A DNA stretch of 64,000 nucleotides from Flavobacterium subsaxonicum WB 4.1-42 = DSM 21790 (GTDB taxonomy: Bacteria > Bacteroidota > Bacteroidia > Flavobacteriales > Flavobacteriaceae). The notes beneath the pieces were generated by a model. The model saw only the letters and a list, made by a program, of their open reading frames with translations. It searched no databases and had not been told where the DNA came from. The stretch is taken from the NCBI RefSeq assembly GCF_000422725.1, contig NZ_AUGP01000025.1, positions 124,001-188,000 on the forward strand, read 5' to 3'. The translations under genes and the position numbers were made by a program. Below, in pieces: positions 25,412 to 34,261 of this stretch (position 1 is its first letter; each line of letters opens with the position of its first letter).

Positions 25412-26580
25412 ACTATAAGCAATATGGTCATAGTAATTTTAACCACACTATACCCGTTCGCAGCTCCCCCTCTCCTTTGCTGCGCCAGTTCGCTGCGCTC
25501 GTGTGGAGAGGGGTTGAGGGTGAGGTTAACCAATGAGTGAGACGCATTCAATGCGTCTCTACTGAAAATTGGTGGTGTAAGCATTGTCAACACACTATAC
25601 CCGTTCTCGGCTCCGCTCTCCTTCGGAGAGGGGCTGGGGGTGAGGACTATAAGCAATATGGTCATAGTAATTTTAACCACACTATACCCGTCCATGCTCC
25701 CCTCTCCTTCGCTGCGCTCGTGTGGAGAGGGGTTGAGGGTGAGGTTAACCAGTGAGTGAGACGCATTCAATGCGTCTCTACTGAAAATTGGGGGTGTAAG
25801 TCAGGTCGACACACTATACCCGTCCATGCTCCCCTCTCCTTTGGAGAGGGGCTGGGGGTGAGGACTAAGAAGTGTAATTTATATTCGGCTAAAGCCAAAA
25901 AACCGCCTGCATCCATAACCCCTGACTAAAGTCAGGGGCAACACATCGCTGTAATGAGTTGCATGTTGATGTTCCACACTATACCCGTCCATGCTCCCCT
26001 CTCCTTCGGAGAGGGGCTGGGGGAGAGGACTAAGAAGTGTAATTTATATTCGGCTAAAGCCCAAAGCGGCCCGCACTTATAATCCCTGACTAAAGTCAGG
26101 GGCAACACATCGCTACATAAATAGTATACGGTTTGCCACACTATACCCGTCCATGCTCCCCTCTCCTTTGCTGCGCCAGTTCGCTGCGCTCGTGTGGAGA
26201 GGGGCTGGGGGTGAGGACTAAGAGCGTAATTTATATTCGGCTAAAGCCAAAAAACCGCCTGCATCATAACCCCTGACTAAAGTCAGGGGCAACACATCGC
26301 TATAATGAATTGCATGTTGCTATTCCACCCTATACCCGTTCTCGGCTCCCCTCTCCTTTGGAGAGGGGGTGGGGGAGAGGACTAAGAAGTGTAATTTATA
26401 TTCGGCTAAAGCCAAAAAACCGCCTGCATCCATAACCCCTGACTAAAGTCAGGGGCAACACATCGCTATAATGAATTGCATATTGCTATTCCACACTATA
26501 CCCCTTCTCGGCTTCCCCTCTCCTTTGCTGCGCCAGTTCGCTGCGCTCGTGTGGATAGGGGCCGGGGGTGAGGTATATAA
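25412..26580. repeat. Cluster of right-end elements and interspersed palindromic repeats
   Basis: Eight further copies of the right-end block (C-C-ACACTATACCCG ... CCCCTCTCC - loop - GGAGAGGGG CTGGGGGTGAGG) start near 25443, 25590, 25678, 25809, 25974, 26136, 26325 and 26490, all in one orientation. The loops come in three lengths (TTC; a medium form ending GCGCTCGTGT; a long form with GCTGCGCCAGTTCGCTGCGC). Between them lie four copies of a unit with CCCCTGACTAAAGTCAGGGG (25919, 26083, 26270, 26436) and two perfect GAGACGCATT/AATGCGTCTC palindromes (25539, 25758). No gene can be supported here. Confidence 0.85.
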
Positions 26581-26594
26581 GAGTGGCAACCCAA

Positions 26595-26632
26595 TAAAAT
26601 CCGCGTTTTCAAATCCGTGTTATCAGCGTTCC
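26595..26632. repeat. ATCCGCG...ATCCGTGTTATC repeat
   Basis: AAAATCCGCG...AAATCCGTGTTATCAGCG resembles the stretch at 39669-39707 in the flank of another gene. It lies just upstream of the tadA promoter. Confidence 0.5.
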
Positions 26633-26644
26633 ATAATAGATTTG

Positions 26645-26652
26645 TATTTTTG
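26645..26652 (+). promoter_or_regulatory. Bacteroidota -7 box (TATTTTTG) with start codon 6 nt downstream
   Basis: TATTTTTG is followed by CCCTT and then the tadA ATG at 26658, so the transcript is probably leaderless or nearly so. Confidence 0.55.
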
Positions 26653-26657
26653 CCCTT

Positions 26658-27101
26658 ATGGAAAACATTTTTACCGACGAGTATTTTATGCGCAAGGCCC
26701 TACAGGAAGCCCAGGCTGCTTTTGATAAAGGCGAAATACCCGTTGGGGCCATTGTGGTGGTTAACGATAAAGTTATTGCCCGCACCCATAACCTGACCGA
26801 ATTACTGCACGATGTTACCGCCCATGCCGAGATGCAGGCTATAACATCTGCCGCTAATTTTTTAGGTGGCAAATACCTTACCAGCTGCACACTTTATGTA
26901 ACCTTAGAGCCCTGCCAAATGTGCGCCGGCGCGCTATATTGGAGCCAGGTTAGCAAGGTAGTTTTTGGCGCGGCCGACGATCAGCGGGGGTATCGTGCCA
27001 TGGGCACCAAGCTGCATCCTAAAACACAGGTGGTTAGCGGCGTTATGGAAGCCGAATGCAGTGCCCTTGTGAAAACGTTTTTTAAGCAAAGGAGGGGTTG
27101 A
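26658..27101 (+). CDS. tadA: tRNA-specific adenosine deaminase
   Basis: A 147-aa zinc deaminase that converts A34 to inosine in the tRNA-Arg anticodon. Zinc and catalytic residues are visible: His56 and Glu58 in TAHAEMQ, Cys86 and Cys89 in LEPCQMCAGA. GAIVVVNDKVIARTHNL and KVVFGAADDQRGY are typical of the family. The -7 box TATTTTTG ends 5 nt before the ATG, leaving practically no leader. It lies at the far end of the repeat cluster upstream of dxs. The other deaminase in the window (4676-5107) is the dCMP type. Confidence 0.93.
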   Translation: MENIFTDEYFMRKALQEAQAAFDKGEIPVGAIVVVNDKVIARTHNLTELLHDVTAHAEMQAITSAANFLGGKYLTSCTLYVTLEPCQMCAGALYWSQVSKVVFGAADDQRGYRAMGTKLHPKTQVVSGVMEAECSALVKTFFKQRRG

Positions 27102-27237
27102 TTATCAATGAATTAATTTCTTAAGAAAATTTTAAAATTAATTCGTCTTTTTATTACAATATTTGTAGGATATTAATAGTTATAGCGTAAAATACCAACC
27201 TGTACTTTAACAGTTTAACCTTAACCAATCCTCACAA

Positions 27238-30200
27238 ATGAAAACCCTGAAACTGGTGCTGTGCCTAACAGTCATCACACTGCTGCTGCATTCCTGCTCG
27301 AAACCGTCAGGAAAAGATTTCGATTCAGATTTTTCTCAATTCCGGGAATACATTACCAGTTTTTCTTCGGGTATCATTTCTACTAAGTCAGATATCAGGG
27401 TGGGGCTTGCCTTTACCAAAAAAGAGTGGCAGGCCAACCAGGAGCTGGATAACAATTATTTCTCGGTTTCGCCCAGTGTAGACGGTAAGGTTATCTTTTT
27501 GCAGGACAACAGCATTGCCTTTCGCCCAACAAAAAAGCTGGAGGCCGATAAGGAGTACCGCGTAACGCTGCACCTTTCTAAATTTATAAACGTACCCAAA
27601 GGGCTTGAAGATTTTAACTTCCGCGTAAAAACCATTAAGCAGGACTTTCTGGTTAGCGTTACCGATCTGCAATCCTACAACCGCAACCTCCAGTACTTAA
27701 ACGCTACCCTAAAGGCCAGCGACAACCTGGATATTGCCGTAGCCAAAAAACTGGTAACCGCTCAGCAGGATGGCCGCCAGCTGCCTATTAGGTTTGATGC
27801 CAATGCCGGTACGCCAACCGAATTCCACTTTGTAATAGATAGCATACAACGTAAGGCGCAGGACAGCAAAATTAAGATCAGCTGGAACGGAAAGCCATAC
27901 GATATAGACCGCGAGGGCAGCGAAGAGTATACCGTGCCCGGCAAAGACAACTTTAAGGTAATTACCATAGAGCCGGCCGCAGGCGATAACCAGACGCTGC
28001 TTATCAATTTCTCCGACCCTATTAGAAAGGATCAGGACTTTAGCGGCCTTGTAGCCGTAGAAAGTGCCAACAACCTTAAATATTCGGTAGACGGTAACCT
28101 GCTTAAGGTGTTTTTCCCAGAGCCGCTTAACGGTAGCTTTTTGGTAGAGGTATTTCAGGGTATAGAGAGTACAGAGGGCTTTAAAACCAAAAATACATGG
28201 TCGCAGAAAGTGGTGTTCGAGCAACTGGCACCCGAAGTGCGCTTTATTAAAAGCGGTACCATACTGCCGGCATCCAGCAACCTTAAACTCAATTTCGAAG
28301 CCGTTAACCTGAGTAAGGTCGACGTTAAGGTATACCGTATTTTCGAGAACAATGTAATGCAGTTTCTTCAGGATAACGAGCTTAACGGCAACTACAGCCT
28401 GCGCAAAGTGGCGCTGCCGGTAGCCAAAAAAACATTAGACCTAACCACCAATAAACTGCTTAATTACGGCAAGTGGAATGCCTATGCCATAGACCTGTCT
28501 ACGCTTATAACCCCACAGCAGGGCGCCATTTACAGGGTGGAGATAACGGTTAAAAAATCGTACTCGCTCTACAAATGTGATGCCAGCGATACCGATACAG
28601 CAGCAGCATCTGCGCAAAGCGAAGATGAGGATGAAGACCGTGAAGATGAGGAAGACTATGGCGATAATAACGAAGACGAATACTACGATTATTACCCGTA
28701 TGATTACGATTGGGACCAGCGCGAAAACCCTTGCAGCAGCTCGTATTTTTACGACAGAAAGGTGTCTACCAACGTACTCGCGTCAGATCTTGGGGTTATA
28801 GCCAAGCGCGGCGAAAATAACAGCTACTTTTTTGCGGTAGCCAGCATTACCACCACGCAGCCTATTGCGGGCGCTACGGTAGAGCTGTTTACCTTCCAAC
28901 AGCAAAAAGTGGCAACAGCACAGACCAATGCAGAGGGTATTGTAAACCTTTCGGCAGATGATAAAGCCTATTTTGCCATTGTTAAAAAAGATAAGAATAC
29001 CACCTATGTTAAGCTGTATGAGGGCAATGCGCAATCAGTAAGTAATTTTGATGTAGATGGTATGCAGCTACAAAAAGGGTTAAAAGGCTATGTATATGGC
29101 GAGCGTGGCGTTTGGCGCCCGGGCGACTCGTTGTTTATCGGTTTTATATTAAACGATAAGGCAGCCAAGCTTCCGCCGGCGCATCCTATAAAATTAAGGT
29201 TATCAGACCCTAACGGCAAGGTGGTGTTCCAAACGGTACAGGCTTACAATGCCCGTAACCACTTTAAGTTTGTGGTGCCTACGCAGGCCGGTGCGCCTAC
29301 GGGCAATTGGGAGGCAAGGGTATCTGTAGGTGGTGCACATTTTTACAAGAGCATCAAAATAGAGACCATTAAACCAAACCGACTTAAAATTAAGAACAGC
29401 TTTGAGGGTAAAACCATTTACGGCAGCTCTAAAAATACCGGTACGGTAGAGGTTACCTGGCTGCACGGCGCTATTGCCAAAGGCCTTAAGGTTGAGATGC
29501 AGGCTAAATTCCTTAAGCAAACCACGGCGTTTAAAGGCTACCTTAACTATATTTTTGACGACCCTACGCAAAATTTCAGCAGTGAAGAGGTTAACATCTT
29601 CTCGGGCGTGGCTAACGATAATGGCGTGGTACAGGTAAACCTGGAACCTAAGTTAGAGGCACGCGCACCGGGCATGCTAAAGGCAGCTATTATTACCAAA
29701 GCCTACGAAAGGGGAGGCGATTTTAGTACCGATGTGGTTACGGCCACCTATTCGCCGTACGATACCTACGTGGGCGTTAAACTGCCTGAAGGTAATAAAT
29801 ACGGCATGCTCGAAACGGGTAAATCTAATAAATTCGACCTTGCAACCGTAAACGATAAAGGCCAGCCCAAAGCAGGCAGAAGGCTCGATGTAAAAGTATA
29901 TAAAGTAGAATGGCGCTGGTGGTGGGATGCCTCTCATGGCAATACATCATCGTACAGTTCGGCGCTATCCAACACGCCGTATTATACGCAGCAGGTAATT
30001 ACCGATGGCAGCGGAAAAGCATCCTTCAACCTAAAAACCGACGAGGAAGAGTGGGGCCGTTACCTTGTAAGGGTTACCGATATGGAGAGTGGGCATTCTA
30101 CAGGAGAAACCGTGCACATCGACTACCCCTACTGGAGTGGCCGCAGCCGTAACACCACAGGTGAAGAAGCTAAAATGCTGGTATTTACCGCCGATAAAGA

Positions 30201-32763
30201 AAAATACAACGTAGGCGAAAAAGCTACGATATCCTTCCCATCCAGCGAGGGCGGCAGGGCATTGATATCTTTAGAAAACGGCAGCCACGTGGTAGAAACC
30301 TACTGGGTACCCACCAAAAAAGGCGAAACGCAGTTAACCATTCCGGTAACGGCAAAAATGGCGCCCAACGTGTACATTTATGTTACGCTGTTGCAGCCAC
30401 ATGCCACAACCGCAAACGATAGCCCTATTCGACTATACGGCATTGTGCCAATAGAGGTAGTAGATAAAAATACCTTGTTAGAGCCACAAATTGCCATGCC
30501 TGCGGTGCTAAAACCGGAGCAGCGGACTAATATAAAAGTCAGCGAAAAAACAGGCAAGGCCATGACCTATACACTGGCCATTGTTGATGATGGATTGTTA
30601 GACTTAACACGATTTAAAACGCCAAACGCCTGGGATGCTTTTTACGCTAAAGAAGCCCTTGGCGTGCGCACCTGGGATATTTATGATGATGTTATTGGTG
30701 CTTACGGTGGCAAGGTAAACCAGGTATTTAGTATTGGAGGCGATGCCGACTTAGGTGGTGGTGCCGCTAAAAAAGCCAACCGCTTTAAACCGGTAGTAAT
30801 TTACCTTGGGCCTTATACTTTGGGCAAGGGGCAAACCCGTGTGCACGACGTTAAGCTGCCCATGTATGTAGGCTCGGTGCGCACTATGGTGGTAGCCGCC
30901 AACGCCGATGTTAGCGCTTACGGTATGGCCGAGAAAACTACGCCGGTTCGCAGTCCGCTAATGTTGCTGGCATCGCTGCCGCGCAAGGTAACGCCTAAAG
31001 AAAGGGTAACGCTTCCGGTAACGTTATTTGCTATGGAAAATAGTATTAAAAACGTAACCTTATCCATCAAAACCAACAACGGCTTTAGGGTGGTGGGATC
31101 ATCATCTCAGGTGGTAAGCTTTGCAAGGCCCGATGAAAAGATTGCCTATTTTGACCTTGAAGTTGCCGATATTACAGGCATAGGCAAAGTAACCGTTACG
31201 GCTACAAGCGGCAAAGAAAAAGCCAGTTACGAAGTAGAGATCGATGTTATGAACCCTAACCCGATAACCAATAATTATAAAGAACTGGTTATCGAGTCGG
31301 GTAAATCGGGCAGTATCGACTGGAATGCCTTTGGCGTTTCGGGCACTAATAAAGCCAGGTTAGAGGTATCGTCGTTCCCGTCTATCGATTTCAACCGTAG
31401 GCTGGATTACCTTATCCAGTATCCGCACGGCTGCCTGGAGCAAACCACATCGGGCGCATTCCCGCAGTTGTACCTTGCCGATATTGCCGACATCGACCAG
31501 ACGCGTAAAAATAAGATCCAGAAAAACGTAACAGCGGCCATAAACAAGCTGGCGCAGTTTCAGTTAGCCGATGGCGGCTTTGCCTACTGGCAGGGGCAGC
31601 CCAACCCGGACGATTGGGGGTCGAGCTATGTGGGGCATTTCTTTATAGAAGCCGAGAAAAAAGGCTACGCCCTGCCTATGAATGCTAAAAAACAATGGGT
31701 GCAGTACCAACAGCGCACCGCAAGGCAGTGGCGCTATAACGACGGCTACCACAACGATTTTGCCCAGGCATACAGGCTATACACGCTGGCACTGGCAGGC
31801 TCGGCAGATTTATCGTCGATGAACCGATTAAGGGAAACCAACGGCATCAGTAACGAATCAAGGCTACGATTGGCTGCGGCCTATGCACTGGCAGGCCAGA
31901 AAAATGTAGGCCAGGAGTTGCTGGCGCAAAGTGCTATAGATTACGAGGATAATTATAATTACTACTATTACTACGGCTCGGCAGAACGCAACAGGGCAAT
32001 GGCACTGGAAACACTGCTTATCTTAGGCCAGAAAGAAAAAGCCTTTACTATGGCCATTAAGCTGGCTAAACAAATGTCGTCTAACCAATGGATGAGCACG
32101 CAAACAACGGCGTACTGCCTGTATGCCATGACCAAATTTGCACAAAGTAACGGGCCAAAAGGCATCGACATCAGCTATACCAACAAGGGTAAAACGCAGG
32201 CTATAAACACGCCTAAAACCTTTGCCGACAGGGTGCTCGAAATTGGCAGCAGCAATGTGGTAACCATTAAAAACAATAAAAAATCTACGCTATATGTAAA
32301 AGTGGTGTACAGCGGGGTGCTTCCGGTAGGTCAGGAATTTGCCGAAGAGCGTGGCCTTAGCACGGGCATAGTATTTAAAGACAGGGCGGGCCAGGTAATT
32401 AATCCGTCGAGCCTGTCGCAGGGCACCGAGTTTGTGGCAGAGGTTACGGTAAGCAACCGCAAAGGCGAGTATGTAGATAACGTTGCGCTTACGCAGATAA
32501 TCCCGTCGGGGTGGGAAATTGTAAACACCCGCTTTACCGATTTTGGAAGCTTTGCCGAGAACGCTGTTGATTATACCGATATAAGGGACGACAGGACTAA
32601 CTTCTATTTCTCGCTAAAATCTAACGAAACCAAAACCTTCAGGATACTGCTTAACGCATCCTATCCGGGCAGTTATTACCTGCCGGGCGTGCAATGCGAA
32701 GCCATGTACGATAACTCGTACCTAAGCAGGACCAAAGGGCAATGGGTTAAAGTAGTGAGGTAA
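27238..32763 (+). CDS. Alpha-2-macroglobulin-family lipoprotein
   Basis: An 1841-aa bacterial alpha-2-macroglobulin, anchored by a lipobox (LLHSC near residue 20), thought to trap foreign proteases in the periplasm. N-terminal macroglobulin-like beta domains are followed by a very acidic/tyrosine-rich linker at about 450-500 (SEDEDEDREDEEDY...). Then come MG and bait regions, and the thioester region HGCLEQTT with Cys1399 and Gln1402, so the thioester is intact. The C-terminal receptor-type domain ends at 1841. Such genes are usually paired with pbpC; here pbpC follows 1.5 kb later with a TPR gene between. Confidence 0.93.
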   Translation: MKTLKLVLCLTVITLLLHSCSKPSGKDFDSDFSQFREYITSFSSGIISTKSDIRVGLAFTKKEWQANQELDNNYFSVSPSVDGKVIFLQDNSIAFRPTKKLEADKEYRVTLHLSKFINVPKGLEDFNFRVKTIKQDFLVSVTDLQSYNRNLQYLNATLKASDNLDIAVAKKLVTAQQDGRQLPIRFDANAGTPTEFHFVIDSIQRKAQDSKIKISWNGKPYDIDREGSEEYTVPGKDNFKVITIEPAAGDNQTLLINFSDPIRKDQDFSGLVAVESANNLKYSVDGNLLKVFFPEPLNGSFLVEVFQGIESTEGFKTKNTWSQKVVFEQLAPEVRFIKSGTILPASSNLKLNFEAVNLSKVDVKVYRIFENNVMQFLQDNELNGNYSLRKVALPVAKKTLDLTTNKLLNYGKWNAYAIDLSTLITPQQGAIYRVEITVKKSYSLYKCDASDTDTAAASAQSEDEDEDREDEEDYGDNNEDEYYDYYPYDYDWDQRENPCSSSYFYDRKVSTNVLASDLGVIAKRGENNSYFFAVASITTTQPIAGATVELFTFQQQKVATAQTNAEGIVNLSADDKAYFAIVKKDKNTTYVKLYEGNAQSVSNFDVDGMQLQKGLKGYVYGERGVWRPGDSLFIGFILNDKAAKLPPAHPIKLRLSDPNGKVVFQTVQAYNARNHFKFVVPTQAGAPTGNWEARVSVGGAHFYKSIKIETIKPNRLKIKNSFEGKTIYGSSKNTGTVEVTWLHGAIAKGLKVEMQAKFLKQTTAFKGYLNYIFDDPTQNFSSEEVNIFSGVANDNGVVQVNLEPKLEARAPGMLKAAIITKAYERGGDFSTDVVTATYSPYDTYVGVKLPEGNKYGMLETGKSNKFDLATVNDKGQPKAGRRLDVKVYKVEWRWWWDASHGNTSSYSSALSNTPYYTQQVITDGSGKASFNLKTDEEEWGRYLVRVTDMESGHSTGETVHIDYPYWSGRSRNTTGEEAKMLVFTADKEKYNVGEKATISFPSSEGGRALISLENGSHVVETYWVPTKKGETQLTIPVTAKMAPNVYIYVTLLQPHATTANDSPIRLYGIVPIEVVDKNTLLEPQIAMPAVLKPEQRTNIKVSEKTGKAMTYTLAIVDDGLLDLTRFKTPNAWDAFYAKEALGVRTWDIYDDVIGAYGGKVNQVFSIGGDADLGGGAAKKANRFKPVVIYLGPYTLGKGQTRVHDVKLPMYVGSVRTMVVAANADVSAYGMAEKTTPVRSPLMLLASLPRKVTPKERVTLPVTLFAMENSIKNVTLSIKTNNGFRVVGSSSQVVSFARPDEKIAYFDLEVADITGIGKVTVTATSGKEKASYEVEIDVMNPNPITNNYKELVIESGKSGSIDWNAFGVSGTNKARLEVSSFPSIDFNRRLDYLIQYPHGCLEQTTSGAFPQLYLADIADIDQTRKNKIQKNVTAAINKLAQFQLADGGFAYWQGQPNPDDWGSSYVGHFFIEAEKKGYALPMNAKKQWVQYQQRTARQWRYNDGYHNDFAQAYRLYTLALAGSADLSSMNRLRETNGISNESRLRLAAAYALAGQKNVGQELLAQSAIDYEDNYNYYYYYGSAERNRAMALETLLILGQKEKAFTMAIKLAKQMSSNQWMSTQTTAYCLYAMTKFAQSNGPKGIDISYTNKGKTQAINTPKTFADRVLEIGSSNVVTIKNNKKSTLYVKVVYSGVLPVGQEFAEERGLSTGIVFKDRAGQVINPSSLSQGTEFVAEVTVSNRKGEYVDNVALTQIIPSGWEIVNTRFTDFGSFAENAVDYTDIRDDRTNFYFSLKSNETKTFRILLNASYPGSYYLPGVQCEAMYDNSYLSRTKGQWVKVVR

Positions 32764-33024
32764 ATTTGCAGAGAAAGAGGGATTCTAACCCCCGACATGT
32801 AATAACATTGTCGTTTTCACGCGCAGTCTTTGCGGGGAGGCACGACGAAGCAATCTCATAATTAAATAAATGGGATTGCTTTGCCTGTGCGAGCGTCATG
32901 CTCGTATACCGCGCTCCGTTGCACTGCGCTCGCAATGAAAGTACGTGAAGAAAAGATACAGTACCCGTATAAGTCTTTGCGAGGAGGCACGACGAAGCAA
33001 TCTCATATAATAGGAGTAAATTAA
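32764..33024. repeat. Repeat-filled gap with the left ~100-bp direct repeat (32909-33007)
   Basis: The gap holds two copies of a TCTTTGCG...GGAGGCACGACGAAGCAATCTCAT unit (near 32830 and 32973) around a CGCTCCGTTGCACTGCGCTCGC segment. The part 32909-33007 is repeated, with about a dozen changes, at 34093-34195, in the same orientation. It lies directly before the TPR gene, and no other gene is seen. Confidence 0.75.
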
Positions 33025-34053
33025 ATGGAGGAAATAGAAAAATATTTAACAGAGAATATTCATTTAGAACCTGAATATTTTGATGCATTGCTTAAAATAG
33101 ACCAAACTGATTATGTGTACTTAATGTATTCGTATTATAATATTCGTTTGCAAAATTATGTACCTGCAATTGACTTATTAAAAAAAGTACCTGAAAACAC
33201 ATCCCAAAAATCATTATTATTAATGGTAGAGGGACTAATCGAAATATACTATAATAATAATCAATCGTCTATAAGCCTTTTGTATAAAAGTGCTGATGTT
33301 GATCAGAAAAATAAATGGGTAAGGTTAGAGTTGTTTTATGTGCTACAACAATCTGAGCCACATTTGGCATGGGGATACCTGGAAGAAGCTTTAAAAATAG
33401 ATCAAAATTTTAATGAGGCTATTTATGAAAGGGTAAAATACTATGACACTCTTTCTAATTGTAGTGAAATTATAAGCGAAATTATGAGGATGCCTCAAAG
33501 CTATGTTGATGCAGAAATATTGAATACACTGGCCTATGCCTTTTATAATTGCTTTCAGGTAGATAATGCGTTGAAGATTTTGGATGGTTCGTTAGCTAAA
33601 AAAGAAACTCCGGGTGCTTACCATTTGTTAGGAGCAATAAATATTGAAAAAGATGAACTGGATGCAGCAATAACTTATTTTGATAAGGCATTAGAATTAG
33701 ATGCTAACCAGCCTGATACATTAGTTGCTAAAGGATGGGTTTTATTTGATTTAGGTAGGTTAGATGAGGCAAAGCAAATTTTCTTCTCACTTTTAAAAAA
33801 CGAACACTTTCAGGAGCTATATAACCAGGTAATTCAGTTTTGTTTTAAAATTAAAGATCTACAGCAGGCCTTGTTCTTTATAAACGAATCTAAAATTAAA
33901 AATAGTACTAACTATATGAATCAAGGTTATTCAATAGTTTACCATTCCCTAAAAAATGATAGTAACCTAAATGTATTAGTCAGAGAATATAAAAGTAACT
34001 ATTCCGATACAGAATATGGATGGCTAAAAGATATCATTAATGAATATAGCTAA
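33025..34053 (+). CDS. TPR-repeat protein (342 aa)
   Basis: A soluble helical protein. The segment AYHLLGAINIEKDELDAAITYFDKALELDANQPDTLVAKGWVLFDLGRLDEAKQIF (about residues 195-250) is a clear tetratricopeptide pair, and weaker repeats fill the N-terminal half. No signal peptide is present. Codon use is markedly AT-rich (many ATA, TTA, AAT) compared with the alpha-2-macroglobulin and pbpC genes on each side. It is flanked by ~100-bp direct repeats, so it looks inserted between two genes that usually go together. Start at the ATG at 33025, with AGGAG a few nt upstream. Confidence 0.75.
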   Translation: MEEIEKYLTENIHLEPEYFDALLKIDQTDYVYLMYSYYNIRLQNYVPAIDLLKKVPENTSQKSLLLMVEGLIEIYYNNNQSSISLLYKSADVDQKNKWVRLELFYVLQQSEPHLAWGYLEEALKIDQNFNEAIYERVKYYDTLSNCSEIISEIMRMPQSYVDAEILNTLAYAFYNCFQVDNALKILDGSLAKKETPGAYHLLGAINIEKDELDAAITYFDKALELDANQPDTLVAKGWVLFDLGRLDEAKQIFFSLLKNEHFQELYNQVIQFCFKIKDLQQALFFINESKIKNSTNYMNQGYSIVYHSLKNDSNLNVLVREYKSNYSDTEYGWLKDIINEYS

Positions 34054-34092
34054 GATGGTTCTGCAAACCAACGAGACGGTAACAACAGATTG

Positions 34093-34195
34093 CCGCGCTG
34101 CGTTGCACTGCGCTCGCAATGACAGTGCGTGAAGAAAAACGTACAGTACCCGTGTAAGCCTTTGCGGGGGGAGGGTACAATGAAGCAATCTTATA
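34093..34195. repeat. Right ~100-bp direct repeat next to the TPR gene
   Basis: Matches 32909-33007: it starts CCGCGCTGCGTTGCACTGCG and includes the CGTGAAGAAAA, ACAGTACCCGT and GAAGCAATCT blocks. It is in the same orientation, 40 nt after the TPR stop codon. The rest of the gap to pbpC (34196-34261) has no gene. Confidence 0.75.
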
Positions 34196-34261
34196 ATTCG
34201 GCATATGTGCTTAATAAATGATTACAATTAACAACAACCAAACACAGGATGCTTACATCCA

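Noticed and set aside
25243..26141. Several repeat-derived open frames (for example 25258-25770) as genes
   Set aside because: They translate only the repeat ends (LTPSPSPKERG-like) on both strands, with no promoter or recognisable domain.
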